Below, one piece after another: positions 30,346 through 39,264 of a DNA stretch of 54,454 nt. The DNA is from UBA12079 sp964608745. Lineage in GTDB: Bacteria; Patescibacteriota; Minisyncoccia; Phycocordibacterales; UBA12079. Every line of letters begins with the position of its first letter. Position 1 is the first letter of the stretch. Both the position numbers and the translations under genes were made by a program. Under the pieces are notes generated by a model that saw only the letters and a list, made by a program, of their open reading frames with translations, was not told the DNA's origin and made no database searches. Location of the stretch: assembly GCA_964608745.1 (NCBI GenBank), contig CAZSPC010000002.1:1-54454 (forward strand). Reading direction: 5' to 3'.

Positions 30346-31030
30346 AACACCCAGGTTTCATTCTCTTAATTCCCTCAAGAATTAATAGTATTACGATCGC
30401 TGCTACCCAAACTAACACAAAAACATTTAGAATTCCGTCTTTACCAGTATTAATTATAAGAAAATTAAACAATGTGTGCAAACCAACAGCGAGGATAAAT
30501 CCAATTAGCCAAAATAACATCTTTTGCCACATTGTTTTGCAATATGCTAGGGAAATTGCTATACCGATAATACCTGATGAAACTGCGTGAAGAATTGTTG
30601 CTCCAATAAATCTAGTATTGGTTACTATGATTCCTTTCATAATTTCACCATCACTGAAAATCTGCCACAAATAAAGTGAGTTTTCCATTGCTGCAAAGCC
30701 AAGAGCAATCGTTATCATATAAATAACAGCGTCGATTGGTTCGTCCACAAATTTTTGTCTGAGAGCGGTAAAAAAGGCAAAAAAGTATTTCAAAAATTCT
30801 TCTGAACAAGCTAGCAAAATAAGTGTTGGTAAGGTGTATAAATAATGACCACTTATAAATTCTTTTTGTAGTAGAACAACAATAAGAGCTGTTAACATTC
30901 CAGCTATAAAGGTTGTGGCTATAAACCTTTTGGGTTCAGGATGAAGTCGATCTGCCCTGAGCCAAAACAAAAGCCAAATGATTGGTGGAATCATACCTCC
31001 AAAAAATGAAAGAAGTAATGGGGTTGTCAT
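30335..31030 (-). CDS. PrsW-like intramembrane metalloprotease
   Basis: A 231-residue polytopic protein with about seven membrane helices. The motifs of the PrsW/PF13367 family are present: EEFLK (Glu77-Glu78, Lys81), then FAAMEN with the conserved Glu, the His of ILHAVSSG and the late His of VGLHTLFN. Such proteins cleave membrane-bound anti-sigma factors or lipoproteins. An ECF sigma/membrane partner pair exists at 4777-6139, but no direct link is visible. Confidence 0.85.
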   Translation of the reverse strand: MTTPLLLSFFGGMIPPIIWLLFWLRADRLHPEPKRFIATTFIAGMLTALIVVLLQKEFISGHYLYTLPTLILLACSEEFLKYFFAFFTALRQKFVDEPIDAVIYMITIALGFAAMENSLYLWQIFSDGEIMKGIIVTNTRFIGATILHAVSSGIIGIAISLAYCKTMWQKMLFWLIGFILAVGLHTLFNFLIINTGKDGILNVFVLVWVAAIVILLILEGIKRMKPGCLEK

Positions 31031-31078
31031 ATTAAATTTAGTATATAGTATCCTTTATTTAGTATTAAGTGGAAAACA

Positions 31079-31112
31079 AAAACCCCACAACAATTTAATT
31101 GTCGTGAGGTAA
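31079..31112 (-). terminator. Rho-independent terminator
   Basis: CCTCACGACAAT and ATTGTTGTGGGG on the - strand, followed by TTTTTG. Confidence 0.75.
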
Positions 31113-31116
31113 GGTG

Positions 31117-31503
31117 TTAGGGGATTCTTGTACCGCTGTCTCCCTCCCATTTTACATCTGAGTAAAATTCACTTCCATTTTGTAGTAAGCCATATACAAA
31201 AACTTTGTTTCCTGGTTTTTGTAACATGCATTTCTCTAGCCAGACCATTGAAGGTGTACTTTGCTGGGTAGATTCGAAAAAAGAATAATTACCAGCATCT
31301 GTCTTTACATCTATTCTACATGATTTTTTATACCCCCCGTCTTTTTTAATGGCAACATATGTTATTGTGGCCTCAATTGGCTTGGCATTATTACGCCAAT
31401 AGATTATCGATTTGATATCATTGAAAGCACATCTACCTATTAATAAAACAATAAATCCCAAAATGAAAAATGTAATAATATGTGCAATTTTCTTATTACT
31501 CAT
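31117..31503 (-). CDS. Single-pass membrane protein, DUF3592-like
   Basis: A 128-residue protein with one membrane helix (residues 6-26), then an extracytoplasmic beta-rich domain (KPIEATITYVAIKKDGG, then CRIDVKTDAGNYSFF). The order helix, then a strand with ATI.YV resembles DUF3592 proteins. ATG at 31503 is preceded by GGGGGT at good distance; an upstream in-frame ATG at 31515 is possible. Confidence 0.6.
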   Translation of the reverse strand: MSNKKIAHIITFFILGFIVLLIGRCAFNDIKSIIYWRNNAKPIEATITYVAIKKDGGYKKSCRIDVKTDAGNYSFFESTQQSTPSMVWLEKCMLQKPGNKVFVYGLLQNGSEFYSDVKWEGDSGTRIP

Positions 31504-31597
31504 GCATACCCCCATTCTTTGTATTTTGTTTTTTATTTCTAACTCTAATACTACATACACCTACTAAAAAATCAATAGATGGTGATAAAATTTTCAA

Positions 31598-31680
31598 CGG
31601 CTCACGGGTGAGCCGTTGAAAATAGCTCAACAAAGCCATAAAAAGCTTAAACGGCTCAATGAATTGAGCCGTTTAAATTT
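31598..31680 (-). repeat. Dispersed palindromic repeat (copy 2, GGCTCAA type)
   Basis: Two hairpins, CAACGGCTCAC/GTGAGCCGTTG and AAACGGCTCAAT/ATTGAGCCGTTT, joined by GCTTTTTATGGCTTTGTTGAGCTAT. The second hairpin plus joint matches 4651-4703. It can also end the ValS transcript. Confidence 0.75.
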
Positions 31681-31687
31681 TATGTTT

Positions 31688-34003
31688 TTATTGAGTTGGC
31701 CAGTTTTCAATCATAAGCAATCCCTTTTCTTTCTTAGGAAAGTCTTTCCAAATCTCTTCTGTAATAAAAGGCATAAATGGATGAAGTGTTTTTAGGACAT
31801 TTTCGAATATTTTCAAAAGCATATATTGTTTATTAGCTTTATCTTCTGGTGTTGTTTTATCAAATAAAGCATCTTTGGATTTTTCGATAATATCATCTGC
31901 CAATTTATGCCAAACATAATGATAAAGTTTTTCTGACGTCAGATATAATTTATATTCTTTCATTTCTTCTGTTATTTCTTCAATATGGAGGGTGTGGTCT
32001 TTCAAGACTGTTGTTTCGTAACTACTTAAATTACTTGTATCGAAACCATCATAATCAAACCCATCCACATTTGAATAAATAAATCGAGCAATATTCCAAA
32101 TTTTATTAGCAAATTTTTTGTAAGCTCTAGTTTTATCTTCGTCGAATTTTATGTCTTGTCCAGGAGCAACAGCAACTAAAAGAGCCATTCGTAATGCATC
32201 AGTTCCATATTTATCAATCATATCAATTGGGTCGATTGCATTACCAAGAGATTTTGAAAACTTTCTATTTTGTTTGTCTCGAATAAGTCCATGGATATAA
32301 ACAGTTTTGAATGGAATTTCACCAACTAAATAAGTAGACATCAAAATCATTCTTGCTACCCAGAAAAAAAGAATATCGTGAGCAGTTTCAAGTAGGTCTG
32401 TTGGGTGGAAATTTTTCAAATCAGGAGTTGGGGAGTATGTTTGAAAACTTGCTTCCGAGGATATTTTTTCAAATTTTGTTTGAAGCGAAGTAAAAAACTT
32501 TGAGGAATATGGAAATATTTTGATAAGTTTTTTGCAAGCTTGCAGACAAAATTTGAGAAAATAGAGCCGGAATGAAGTTTTTGAACATGCTCCGGGCCAG
32601 CCAAGAGTAGAAAAAGTCCACAACCCAGATGAGAACCAAGTATCGAGCGTGTCAGGATCTCTTTCCCAACCATCCTCTTTAGGTGCTTCAATTCCAACAT
32701 AAATTTCTCCGTCTTTGTGCCAAGCTGGCATTTGATGACCATACCAAATTTGCCTTGAAATACACCAATCATGAAGGTTTTCGATCCAGTGATAGTAAGT
32801 TTTATTAAATCGATCGGGAAGAATTTCAACTTCACTCGATTCAACAGCGTTTCGCATCAAGTCTTTTAGACTCATTCCATTATGACTATCTAATTTTTTG
32901 TTTACATCAATAAACCATTGTAGTTTTGGTAAAGGCTCAATAATTGCTCCGGTTCTTTCGGCGGTAGAAATTGATTGTTCAATTTCTTCTTCTTTTTCCA
33001 TTAAATTATTTTCTTTCAACCAGTCAACAATAATTTCTCGAGCTTCCAGAACTTTTTTTCCTTTCAACTTTTCACCGCAGTTTTCCATTTTAGCGTATTC
33101 ATTGATAACTTGTTTCATCGGTAAGTCATTGTTGATTGCCATTTGTTCGTCAACTTTTGAATGAGCAGGTGTTACTCCCAAGGCACCCGTTCCAAATTCT
33201 GGGTCTACTTCACGGTCGGCAATGATTTTTATAGAAAGTTGTGCCCCGCAAAAATCTTTAACCTCAAATGTTTGTCCAACAAATTCTTTATATCTTTCGT
33301 CATCCGGATTAACAGCAACAGCCGTATCGCCAACTTTTGTTTCAGGTCTTGTGGTGGAAATTGTTATCGGGAAATCTTTTGAATATTTAAAGGTATAAAA
33401 TATCGCTTTCCTGTCTTCGTGAACTACTTCGTCATCTGAAATAACAGTTTGTCCTTTTGGATCCCAGTTGATTACTTTGTCTTTGCGATAAATCAGTCCA
33501 TCCTCATACATTTTTTTAAATGCAGTTTTGACGGCAAAATTTCTTTCATCATCTAGTGTGAAAGCCATTCGCGACCAATCCAAAGAAGATCCCATCCTTT
33601 TCGTTTGAGAGATAATGGTTGCTTGCGAGTCCATTGCGAATTCGTTCACTTTTTCCAAGAATTTTTCTCTACCTAAATCGTGTTTTCTGATCTTCTTTTT
33701 AGCGAGAAGTTTTTCTACTTTTGTTTGGGTGGCGATGGCGGCGTGGTCGGTACCGGGTAGCCAAAGAGTTTTTTTACCAAGCATTCGCTGAAAACGAACA
33801 ACGGTATCTTGAATAGCCAGCATATCAGCGTGCCCCAGATGAAGTTTACCGGTTACATTAGGCGGAGGAAGAACAATAGAAAATGTTTCTTTTCTATCAC
33901 CGGGTAGATTATCAGGATTAAAATATCCTGAATCATTCCATTCTTTATATATATTTTCCTCAACTTCTTGGGGGTTGTAGGGTTTGGTGTACTTATTGTT
34001 CAT
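31688..34003 (-). CDS. valS: Valyl-tRNA synthetase with in-frame palindromic insertion
   Basis: A 771-residue class I synthetase. The HIGH motif appears as HLGH in PPPNVTGKLHLGHA, the editing domain has ISTTRPETKVGDTAV, the KMSKS loop is KFSKSLGN, and the anticodon-binding helices include TLHPFMPFITEEIW. The C-terminal coiled coil of longer ValRS is absent. Between TFSTLGWP and PDLKNFHPTDLL there are about 55 extra residues rich in Phe, Lys and Ser, coded by the 162-nt imperfect palindrome 32432-32593; normally only a few residues separate these motifs. The frame is kept, so the enzyme, which must be essential, presumably tolerates it. Confidence 0.95.
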   Translation of the reverse strand: MNNKYTKPYNPQEVEENIYKEWNDSGYFNPDNLPGDRKETFSIVLPPPNVTGKLHLGHADMLAIQDTVVRFQRMLGKKTLWLPGTDHAAIATQTKVEKLLAKKKIRKHDLGREKFLEKVNEFAMDSQATIISQTKRMGSSLDWSRMAFTLDDERNFAVKTAFKKMYEDGLIYRKDKVINWDPKGQTVISDDEVVHEDRKAIFYTFKYSKDFPITISTTRPETKVGDTAVAVNPDDERYKEFVGQTFEVKDFCGAQLSIKIIADREVDPEFGTGALGVTPAHSKVDEQMAINNDLPMKQVINEYAKMENCGEKLKGKKVLEAREIIVDWLKENNLMEKEEEIEQSISTAERTGAIIEPLPKLQWFIDVNKKLDSHNGMSLKDLMRNAVESSEVEILPDRFNKTYYHWIENLHDWCISRQIWYGHQMPAWHKDGEIYVGIEAPKEDGWERDPDTLDTWFSSGLWTFSTLGWPGACSKTSFRLYFLKFCLQACKKLIKIFPYSSKFFTSLQTKFEKISSEASFQTYSPTPDLKNFHPTDLLETAHDILFFWVARMILMSTYLVGEIPFKTVYIHGLIRDKQNRKFSKSLGNAIDPIDMIDKYGTDALRMALLVAVAPGQDIKFDEDKTRAYKKFANKIWNIARFIYSNVDGFDYDGFDTSNLSSYETTVLKDHTLHIEEITEEMKEYKLYLTSEKLYHYVWHKLADDIIEKSKDALFDKTTPEDKANKQYMLLKIFENVLKTLHPFMPFITEEIWKDFPKKEKGLLMIENWPTQ
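32432..32593. mobile_element. 162-nt imperfect palindrome inserted in valS (MITE-like)
   Basis: Left arm starts GGAGTATGTTTGAAAACTT and right arm ends AAGTTTTTGAACATGCTCC. About 51 nt of each arm are complementary at roughly 80 percent. The length is a multiple of three and the reading frame has no stop through it. Confidence 0.8.
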
Positions 34004-34166
34004 AAAAAGATTTAGGATTTATGATTTAAGAATATTAACAATATCAAGCATATCATTTACTAGAAATCAAAAAAAGTGTTGACATTTTCGGTGTTTTACT
34101 ATAATCTAAAATATAGAAAAAATGTTTTCGTAGTATTTTTTAAAAATGATACAAAAGGAGAGAAAA

Positions 34167-34412
34167 ATGCAAACATTAACAGATCATGCCCACTCAATAA
34201 TCCATCATGTAGAGCCTGGTAGGGCAAAAGACTTTTGCAGGGTTGGTAAGTTTGGTGGTTCGTTTGGGGTGGATGTTTTCTTTTTAGAAAAGAGACATGT
34301 GCTTATAACCGAAAGAGCAGAAAAAATACTGAAACAAGCCGAAAAAATCAGAAAAATAGCTATCGACAATGGTTGTAAAGATGTCTTAGATGTTCTCGAA
34401 GAGAGGGTTTAA
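34167..34412 (+). CDS. Small protein, unknown
   Basis: An 81-residue protein with several His (DHAHSIIHH) in the first 15 residues and a helical, Lys/Glu-rich C-terminus. AAAGGAGAG lies 5 nt before ATG 34167. Together with the next gene, which has an identical ribosome binding site, it seems to form a two-gene operon. Family not recognised. Confidence 0.6.
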   Translation: MQTLTDHAHSIIHHVEPGRAKDFCRVGKFGGSFGVDVFFLEKRHVLITERAEKILKQAEKIRKIAIDNGCKDVLDVLEERV

Positions 34413-34453
34413 AATAGTTTTTTGTCTCAATTTATAGAAAAAAGGAGAGAAAA

Positions 34454-34789
34454 ATGACTGAAAAAGAAGAAAGGTCAGGGGATAATAAGATTAAATTTTT
34501 TCGTCACTGGTATACTGTATTTCCGCAGTTTGATGATATTGAGTTTCTGGAAACATGCTTGGTGCATGTGTATGCAAACACTGAGATTAGGGCGCAGGTT
34601 GAAGTTTCCCCTATTCAGGCTCTGGGTGTTATTTCAAAAGCATTTGATTCAAAAGTTTTTGAAAATGCTAATGGTTGTTGGGAAGGAGATTGCCCAAACA
34701 CTGCTAATTGTCCTGTTTGGGGAAAACTTTCTAAAATTTTACGAGATGAAATTCTGTTCATAAAGTTGGTGCAAGAAAGTTTAAAATAA
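34454..34789 (+). CDS. Small protein, unknown
   Basis: A 111-residue soluble protein with a Cys cluster (NGCWEGDCPNTANCPVW), which could bind metal. Ribosome binding site AAAGGAGAG, 5 nt from ATG. Ends with a terminator (CCG...CGG then TTTTTTT, about 34827-34859). No family recognised. Confidence 0.65.
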   Translation: MTEKEERSGDNKIKFFRHWYTVFPQFDDIEFLETCLVHVYANTEIRAQVEVSPIQALGVISKAFDSKVFENANGCWEGDCPNTANCPVWGKLSKILRDEILFIKLVQESLK

Positions 34790-34826
34790 TTTTTTATCCC
34801 AACTGTCAGATTTTTTAAGTGTTCTC

Positions 34827-34859
34827 TAAAAAACCGTTCTATATTGGGCGGTTTTTTTG
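34827..34859 (+). terminator. Rho-independent terminator
   Basis: AAAAACCG and CGGTTTTTTT around a 10-nt loop. Confidence 0.75.
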
Positions 34860-34903
34860 TTTTGAAAAAATATTGAGAGGTGTTATTATTTAAGTATAAA
34901 TTT

Positions 34904-34936
34904 CTGGATTGCCACGCATTAAAATGCTCGCAATGA
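34904..34936 (-). repeat. REP-like repeat copy 3
   Basis: CTGGATTGCCACGC ... GCTCGCAATGATG. The frame of the VanY-like gene is open through it, which creates a false upstream extension. Confidence 0.7.
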
Positions 34937-35883
34937 TGAATAGTATGATAAAAACTCATATCAAAAATTTTTTTGAAAAAATGGATCGTTATCGGATGGC
35001 GGTTGATTTTTTGATTTTGTTGTTGATGATTTCGGTTGTGTTCATTTTTTGGTTTGGGTTTGTGACTATAAAGAATCTTAAATTGGTCAATGTTAATTTG
35101 GGGCAAAAATTAAGTCAGCTAGAAAATAAAATGGCTTCAACAACAGTTGAAATTCAGGAAGATATTGCCAAGACCGAAACATCTTTGACACAAGCTTTGA
35201 GTGAGGAGGCCAAAAACAGACAACAACAGCTTTCAGGCGTGCAGTCGGAAGTCGGAAATATTACAGGAACGGTAACCACTTTGGAAAAATTAAGTAAAAC
35301 CGATCCCGAGCTTCTTCAAAAATATTCAAAAGTTTTCTTTTTGAATGAACATTTTGCTCCAGCTAAGCTTGTTGAGATTCCTGAGGAATATAAATATTAT
35401 GAAAGTCGTACATATCAACTTCATGATAAAGTTTGGCCTTATTTAAGTACTATGATGAATTCGGCAAAAGCCGGTGGAGTGGAGCTGTATGTATATTCTG
35501 CTTATCGTTCTTATAACACCCAAGAAGCTTTGAAGGGGCAGTATACAGTAACCTATGGCGCAGGGACAGCCAATCAGTTTTCAGCTGATCAGGGATATTC
35601 TGAACATCAACTAGGAACTACTGTTGATCTTATTACGACTGGAATTGGTGGAACCTTGGAAGGTTTTAAAGGTACCTCTGCTTACGGCTGGCTGAAGCAA
35701 AATGCACACAAATTTGGATTTACTCTTTCTTATCCTGAACAAAATGGATATTATATTTTTGAACCGTGGCATTGGCGGTTTGTTGGGGTAGAGTTGGCAA
35801 CTTATTTAAAAAATACCGGACAAAGTTTCTACGATATGGATCAACGAGATATAGATGAATATCTTGTTAATATTTTTGACTAA
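34936..35883 (+). CDS. Membrane-anchored VanY-like D-Ala-D-Ala carboxypeptidase
   Basis: About 315 residues. A membrane helix (about residues 20-45) is followed by a coiled coil (about 50-110) and a LAS-type peptidase domain. Zinc ligands are visible in SEHQLGTTVDL (His and Asp) and EPWHWRFVG (His), with YRSYNTQEAL upstream and QNGYYIFEPWHW before the last ligand. These fit PF02557 enzymes, which trim peptidoglycan stem peptides outside the membrane. The exact start among several ATGs (34924-34945) is uncertain. Confidence 0.88.
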   Translation: MNSMIKTHIKNFFEKMDRYRMAVDFLILLLMISVVFIFWFGFVTIKNLKLVNVNLGQKLSQLENKMASTTVEIQEDIAKTETSLTQALSEEAKNRQQQLSGVQSEVGNITGTVTTLEKLSKTDPELLQKYSKVFFLNEHFAPAKLVEIPEEYKYYESRTYQLHDKVWPYLSTMMNSAKAGGVELYVYSAYRSYNTQEALKGQYTVTYGAGTANQFSADQGYSEHQLGTTVDLITTGIGGTLEGFKGTSAYGWLKQNAHKFGFTLSYPEQNGYYIFEPWHWRFVGVELATYLKNTGQSFYDMDQRDIDEYLVNIFD

Positions 35884-35892
35884 GAAAAACGA

Positions 35893-36399
35893 ATGAAAAT
35901 AGATTTCAAAATAAAAAAGAGTAAAGGCTTCACATTACTAGAACTTTTGATAGTTATTGCTATTATTGGTATTTTGTCTTCAATTGTAGTGAGTTCGATG
36001 AATAATGCGCGAGAAAAAGGACAAATTTCAAAAGTTGAACAAGAATTACAGAGTATAAAAACAGCAATGGAAATGATGCAGATTGATACAGATGAATGGC
36101 CAGGACACCAAACTCCTTTCGAAATAAATACAGGATCAGATAACGAAATAGAAAATATAACTGGGTCGACTGCTGGATTGGCAGGAACAGATGGCGTTTA
36201 TCCTAATTGGCAAGGGCCGTATATTATTCAGGACATTGTCGATCCTTGGGGGAATTATTACTTTTTTGACACGGATTATGATTTGAACAGAGGTGTTGGT
36301 CCGGTAGTTAATGGTGCAGTAATTGGTTCCTATGGACCAAACGGAGTAGGGAATAATGTTTATGATTCGGATGATATAATCAAAGTCTTAGCGCAATAA
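35893..36399 (+). CDS. Type II secretion / type IV pilus pseudopilin
   Basis: A 168-residue prepilin-like protein. The class III signal KGFTLLELLIVIAIIG has Gly12, mature Phe13 and Glu17 at position 5 of the mature protein, all required for prepilin peptidase cleavage and assembly. The mature domain has the PulG-type beta region with DPWGNYYFF and GSYGPNG near the C-terminus. It lies 9 nt after the VanY-like gene. The assembly machinery is not in the window. Confidence 0.9.
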   Translation: MKIDFKIKKSKGFTLLELLIVIAIIGILSSIVVSSMNNAREKGQISKVEQELQSIKTAMEMMQIDTDEWPGHQTPFEINTGSDNEIENITGSTAGLAGTDGVYPNWQGPYIIQDIVDPWGNYYFFDTDYDLNRGVGPVVNGAVIGSYGPNGVGNNVYDSDDIIKVLAQ

Positions 36400-36477
36400 T
36401 AATTTTGTTGACAATAATTTTTTCTTTGTTAACATTATAAATGAATAAGGTTTACAATAGTTAACTTATTAACTTTT

Positions 36478-36756
36478 ATGAAAAAAAATAATCAAAAAAA
36501 ATATTTTTCTATCCCTGAATTAGCTGAAATTCTTGGGATTAGTCGAACTGCTGTATTTAATAAAGTGAAAAAAGGCCAAATTCCTGCTGATAGGGTTGGT
36601 CGGTCTTATGCTATTTCATCAGATTATGTCACAGATATGCTCAATGGAATTGAAGCGAAGGAATTAAGTATTTTAAAGAAAAAAGAAATTGAAAAAATGG
36701 TCAAGAAAATAGTAGAAGAATATGGAGAAACACTTAAACTTTTAGGCAGAGAGTAA
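36478..36756 (+). CDS. MerR/excisionase-type HTH antitoxin
   Basis: A 92-residue protein. The helix-turn-helix YFSIPELAEILGISRTAV, then KKGQIPADRVGRSYAI, is typical of excisionase-fold binding domains. A helical C-terminal tail (KKKEIEKMVKKIVEEYGE) could wrap the toxin. The next gene, a Doc-like toxin, starts 2 nt after the stop. TTGACA at 36408 and two GTTAAC palindromes upstream may be the autoregulated promoter. Confidence 0.8.
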   Translation: MKKNNQKKYFSIPELAEILGISRTAVFNKVKKGQIPADRVGRSYAISSDYVTDMLNGIEAKELSILKKKEIEKMVKKIVEEYGETLKLLGRE

Positions 36757-36758
36757 TT

Positions 36759-37184
36759 ATGATTATAAAAAGATTAACAATTGCTGATATAGAATATGTT
36801 GCTTATAGGTTAGCACAGGAGACAATGAGTTGGGATGAGCCAATTCCTGATTTCAGTACTAGATATACAAATTCTTTAGAACGTTCAATAGAACAACCTT
36901 TTCAGACATTTGGTGGAAAACAATTGTATCCTGGTCTTGTAAAAAAAGCGTCGATCTTATTTTATTTGATGGTAAAAAACCATCCCTTTCAGAATGGAAA
37001 TAAAAGGATTGCAATGACAACATTATTATATTTTTTGATGAGAAATAAAAAATGGATTAAAGTTGATAGTCAAGAATTATACAATTTTGCTAGATGGGTT
37101 GCTGAAAGTAATTCAAAATTAAAAACTGATACTGTTAATGCCATAGAAACTTTTTTAAAAACTTATATTGTGGATTTTAAATAA
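36759..37184 (+). CDS. Doc/Fic-type toxin
   Basis: A 141-residue death-on-curing protein. The active-site loop is HPFQNGNKRIAM from His75, with an upstream helix LVKKASILFYLMVKN. Doc phosphorylates EF-Tu; other Fic proteins transfer AMP. It is coupled to the HTH antitoxin upstream. This is the second Fic-fold protein in the window after 18216-19184. Confidence 0.9.
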   Translation: MIIKRLTIADIEYVAYRLAQETMSWDEPIPDFSTRYTNSLERSIEQPFQTFGGKQLYPGLVKKASILFYLMVKNHPFQNGNKRIAMTTLLYFLMRNKKWIKVDSQELYNFARWVAESNSKLKTDTVNAIETFLKTYIVDFK

Positions 37185-37185
37185 A

Positions 37186-38436
37186 ATGTTATTTAATTCT
37201 CTCAGAGTTGGACACTTCCTCGCCCTAAGATATTTAAAAGGAAGTAATTACGGAGCAAGTGTTCTAATTATTTTTATAATGCTCCTTATATTTCTGAATC
37301 TCACCAGTATTCGGGGTGTTTTGATTGGTCTTCCGGAAGGAGCAAGAACTGCTTATAAAAATCAGTATGCTGGTGACGTAATTATAAAAACCCAACCAAA
37401 TAAGAGATATATTGAGAAGTCGTCACAGATTGAAAAGCTTGTTGAGAATATTGATGGTTATATAAATCATTCTAGTAGGTATATTGGAGGTGGAGTTGTC
37501 GAAGCAAATTACAAAGACAGCAGAAAACAAACTGAAATTGCTGACAAAACTTCTGCTCAAATAACAGGAATCATTCCTTCTGTTGAGAGTGGTGTAACTA
37601 ATTTACCAAGTTATTTAGCGGAGGGCGAATATTTATTTGATGACGATTATGGAAAAATTATGCTTAGTCATCGTTTGTTGGATAGATATACAATAGGTGG
37701 AATTGTGGGAGATGAATCGTTGGCCAATGTTTATCCTGGAGATAAAGTGAGAATTACAATTGGTGATTTTCAAAAAGAGTATACTGTAAAAGGTATTCTT
37801 GAAAGTAAAGTGGGGGAGAATTCAAGAAGAGTGTTTATGGTTGAAGGTGAATTGAGAAAGCTGTTAGGACGATTTGATTATAATGTAAACGAAATTGCTA
37901 TAAATATTTCTGCTGACACAACGCCAGATAAGTTTAGAGATTCATTAAAAATCTTAGATGTGTCTGATTACGCAGTTGTTCAAACGGCGGATGAATCACA
38001 AGGTCAATTTCTGACAGATATTCAGGATACTTTTGCTATTTTGGGGACTGTTACCGGCCTGACAGGGATTGTTGTTGCTTCGATTACAGTCTTTATTGTT
38101 ATTTTTGTATTTGCTATTTCCAGGCAAAAACAAATTGGTATTTTGAAAGGAATTGGTATTAGTAATTTAGCGATTGAAACTTCTTATGTTTTTTTGGCTG
38201 TTTTCTATGCGGTTATTGGGGTTGGCTTGGGGATGATATTACTTTATTTTTATATTAAACCTTATATAGATGTTCATCCGATAAACTTTCCGTTCAGCGA
38301 TGGTATTTTGGTAGCACCACTAATCGATACTGGAATTGGTGTTTTGGCCATATTTGTTTCGACAGTTGTGGCGGGATATATTCCAGCACGACTGATAGTA
38401 AGTAAGAATACTATTAACTCGATACTAGGACGCTAG
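37186..38436 (+). CDS. ABC exporter permease, FtsX/MacB type
   Basis: A 416-residue protein with an N-terminal helix (about 25-45), a large extracytoplasmic domain (about 50-290) and three C-terminal helices (about 295-320, 340-365, 380-405). Sequence near the last helices (RQKQIGILKGIGIS) is the conserved cytosolic loop that contacts the ATPase. It fits LolC/MacB-like exporters. ATG at 37186, 1 nt after the toxin stop. A REP-like repeat (38441-38473) separates it from its ATPase. Confidence 0.85.
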   Translation: MLFNSLRVGHFLALRYLKGSNYGASVLIIFIMLLIFLNLTSIRGVLIGLPEGARTAYKNQYAGDVIIKTQPNKRYIEKSSQIEKLVENIDGYINHSSRYIGGGVVEANYKDSRKQTEIADKTSAQITGIIPSVESGVTNLPSYLAEGEYLFDDDYGKIMLSHRLLDRYTIGGIVGDESLANVYPGDKVRITIGDFQKEYTVKGILESKVGENSRRVFMVEGELRKLLGRFDYNVNEIAINISADTTPDKFRDSLKILDVSDYAVVQTADESQGQFLTDIQDTFAILGTVTGLTGIVVASITVFIVIFVFAISRQKQIGILKGIGISNLAIETSYVFLAVFYAVIGVGLGMILLYFYIKPYIDVHPINFPFSDGILVAPLIDTGIGVLAIFVSTVVAGYIPARLIVSKNTINSILGR

Positions 38437-38440
38437 CCTA

Positions 38441-38473
38441 AGTCTTTGCGAGCTGTAAGGCAAAGCAATCTAG
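38441..38473 (+). repeat. REP-like repeat copy 4
   Basis: AGTCTTTGCGAGCTGTAAGG then CAAAGCAATCTAG, followed by GGCTTGCCTTGGCAAGC, a hairpin also present at 48309. Confidence 0.7.
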
Positions 38474-38511
38474 TCGTTGGCTTGCCTTGGCAAGCATAAA
38501 ATTTTAAAAAC

Positions 38512-39183
38512 ATGTATTTACTTGAAACCAAGAAGTTAACTAAACAATATAAACTCGGCAAAACTATTGTTAAAGCAGTAGACGAGGTTTCTTTTAATGT
38601 GAATGTAGGCGAATTTATTTTGGTGAAAGGTCGGTCAGGATCGGGCAAGAGTACGCTTTTGTATCAACTAAGTCTTTTGGACAAGCCTACTTTTGGTAAT
38701 GTTCTGGTGAACAATCGAAAGGCTTCTCAGTTTTCAGACAGGGAAAGAACTGCAACCAGACTTTCTACTTTTGGTTATGTTTTTCAAGATTATGCATTGA
38801 TTCCAGAATTAACTGCACTTGAAAATGTAATGATACCTTTGTTAATGCAAGGTTGTGATTTTGGTTCTTGTCAGAAAAAGGGAATTGAAAAATTGAAAAT
38901 GGTTGGTCTGGAGGATAGATTAAGCAACAAGCCATCACAGCTATCTGGCGGGGAACAGCAAAGGGTTTCGATTGCAAGGGCTCTGGTGAATGATCCAGAA
39001 ATTATTTTTGCTGACGAGCCAACGGCCAATCTAGATAGCGTAACGGCAAAAATTGTTATGGATATTTTTCTTGATATTCATAAAAAAGGAAAACAAACAA
39101 TAATAATGGTCACTCACGAAAATGGATATGATAAAAAAGTTGATAGGATAATTGAAATGGAGGATGGGAAGATAAAAAACTAA
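38512..39183 (+). CDS. ABC exporter ATPase, LolD/MacB type
   Basis: A 223-residue ATPase with Walker A GRSGSGKST, Q-loop FGYVFQDY, signature LSGGEQQRVSIARAL, Walker B IIFADEPTANLD and switch His in MVTHENG. Pairs with the FtsX-type permease upstream. Such pairs export lipoproteins, peptides or antibiotics, or act in cell wall remodelling. Substrate cannot be inferred. Confidence 0.93.
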   Translation: MYLLETKKLTKQYKLGKTIVKAVDEVSFNVNVGEFILVKGRSGSGKSTLLYQLSLLDKPTFGNVLVNNRKASQFSDRERTATRLSTFGYVFQDYALIPELTALENVMIPLLMQGCDFGSCQKKGIEKLKMVGLEDRLSNKPSQLSGGEQQRVSIARALVNDPEIIFADEPTANLDSVTAKIVMDIFLDIHKKGKQTIIMVTHENGYDKKVDRIIEMEDGKIKN

Positions 39184-39264
39184 AAATTAATACCTTTGGG
39201 GGTAACACATAAGTATGCCCAATACTTTTTACTGAATCGTTGTTAATGTTATAATACACAAACA

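Noticed and set aside
34909..34935. Longer N-terminus of the VanY-like protein
   Set aside because: It is encoded by a REP-like repeat.
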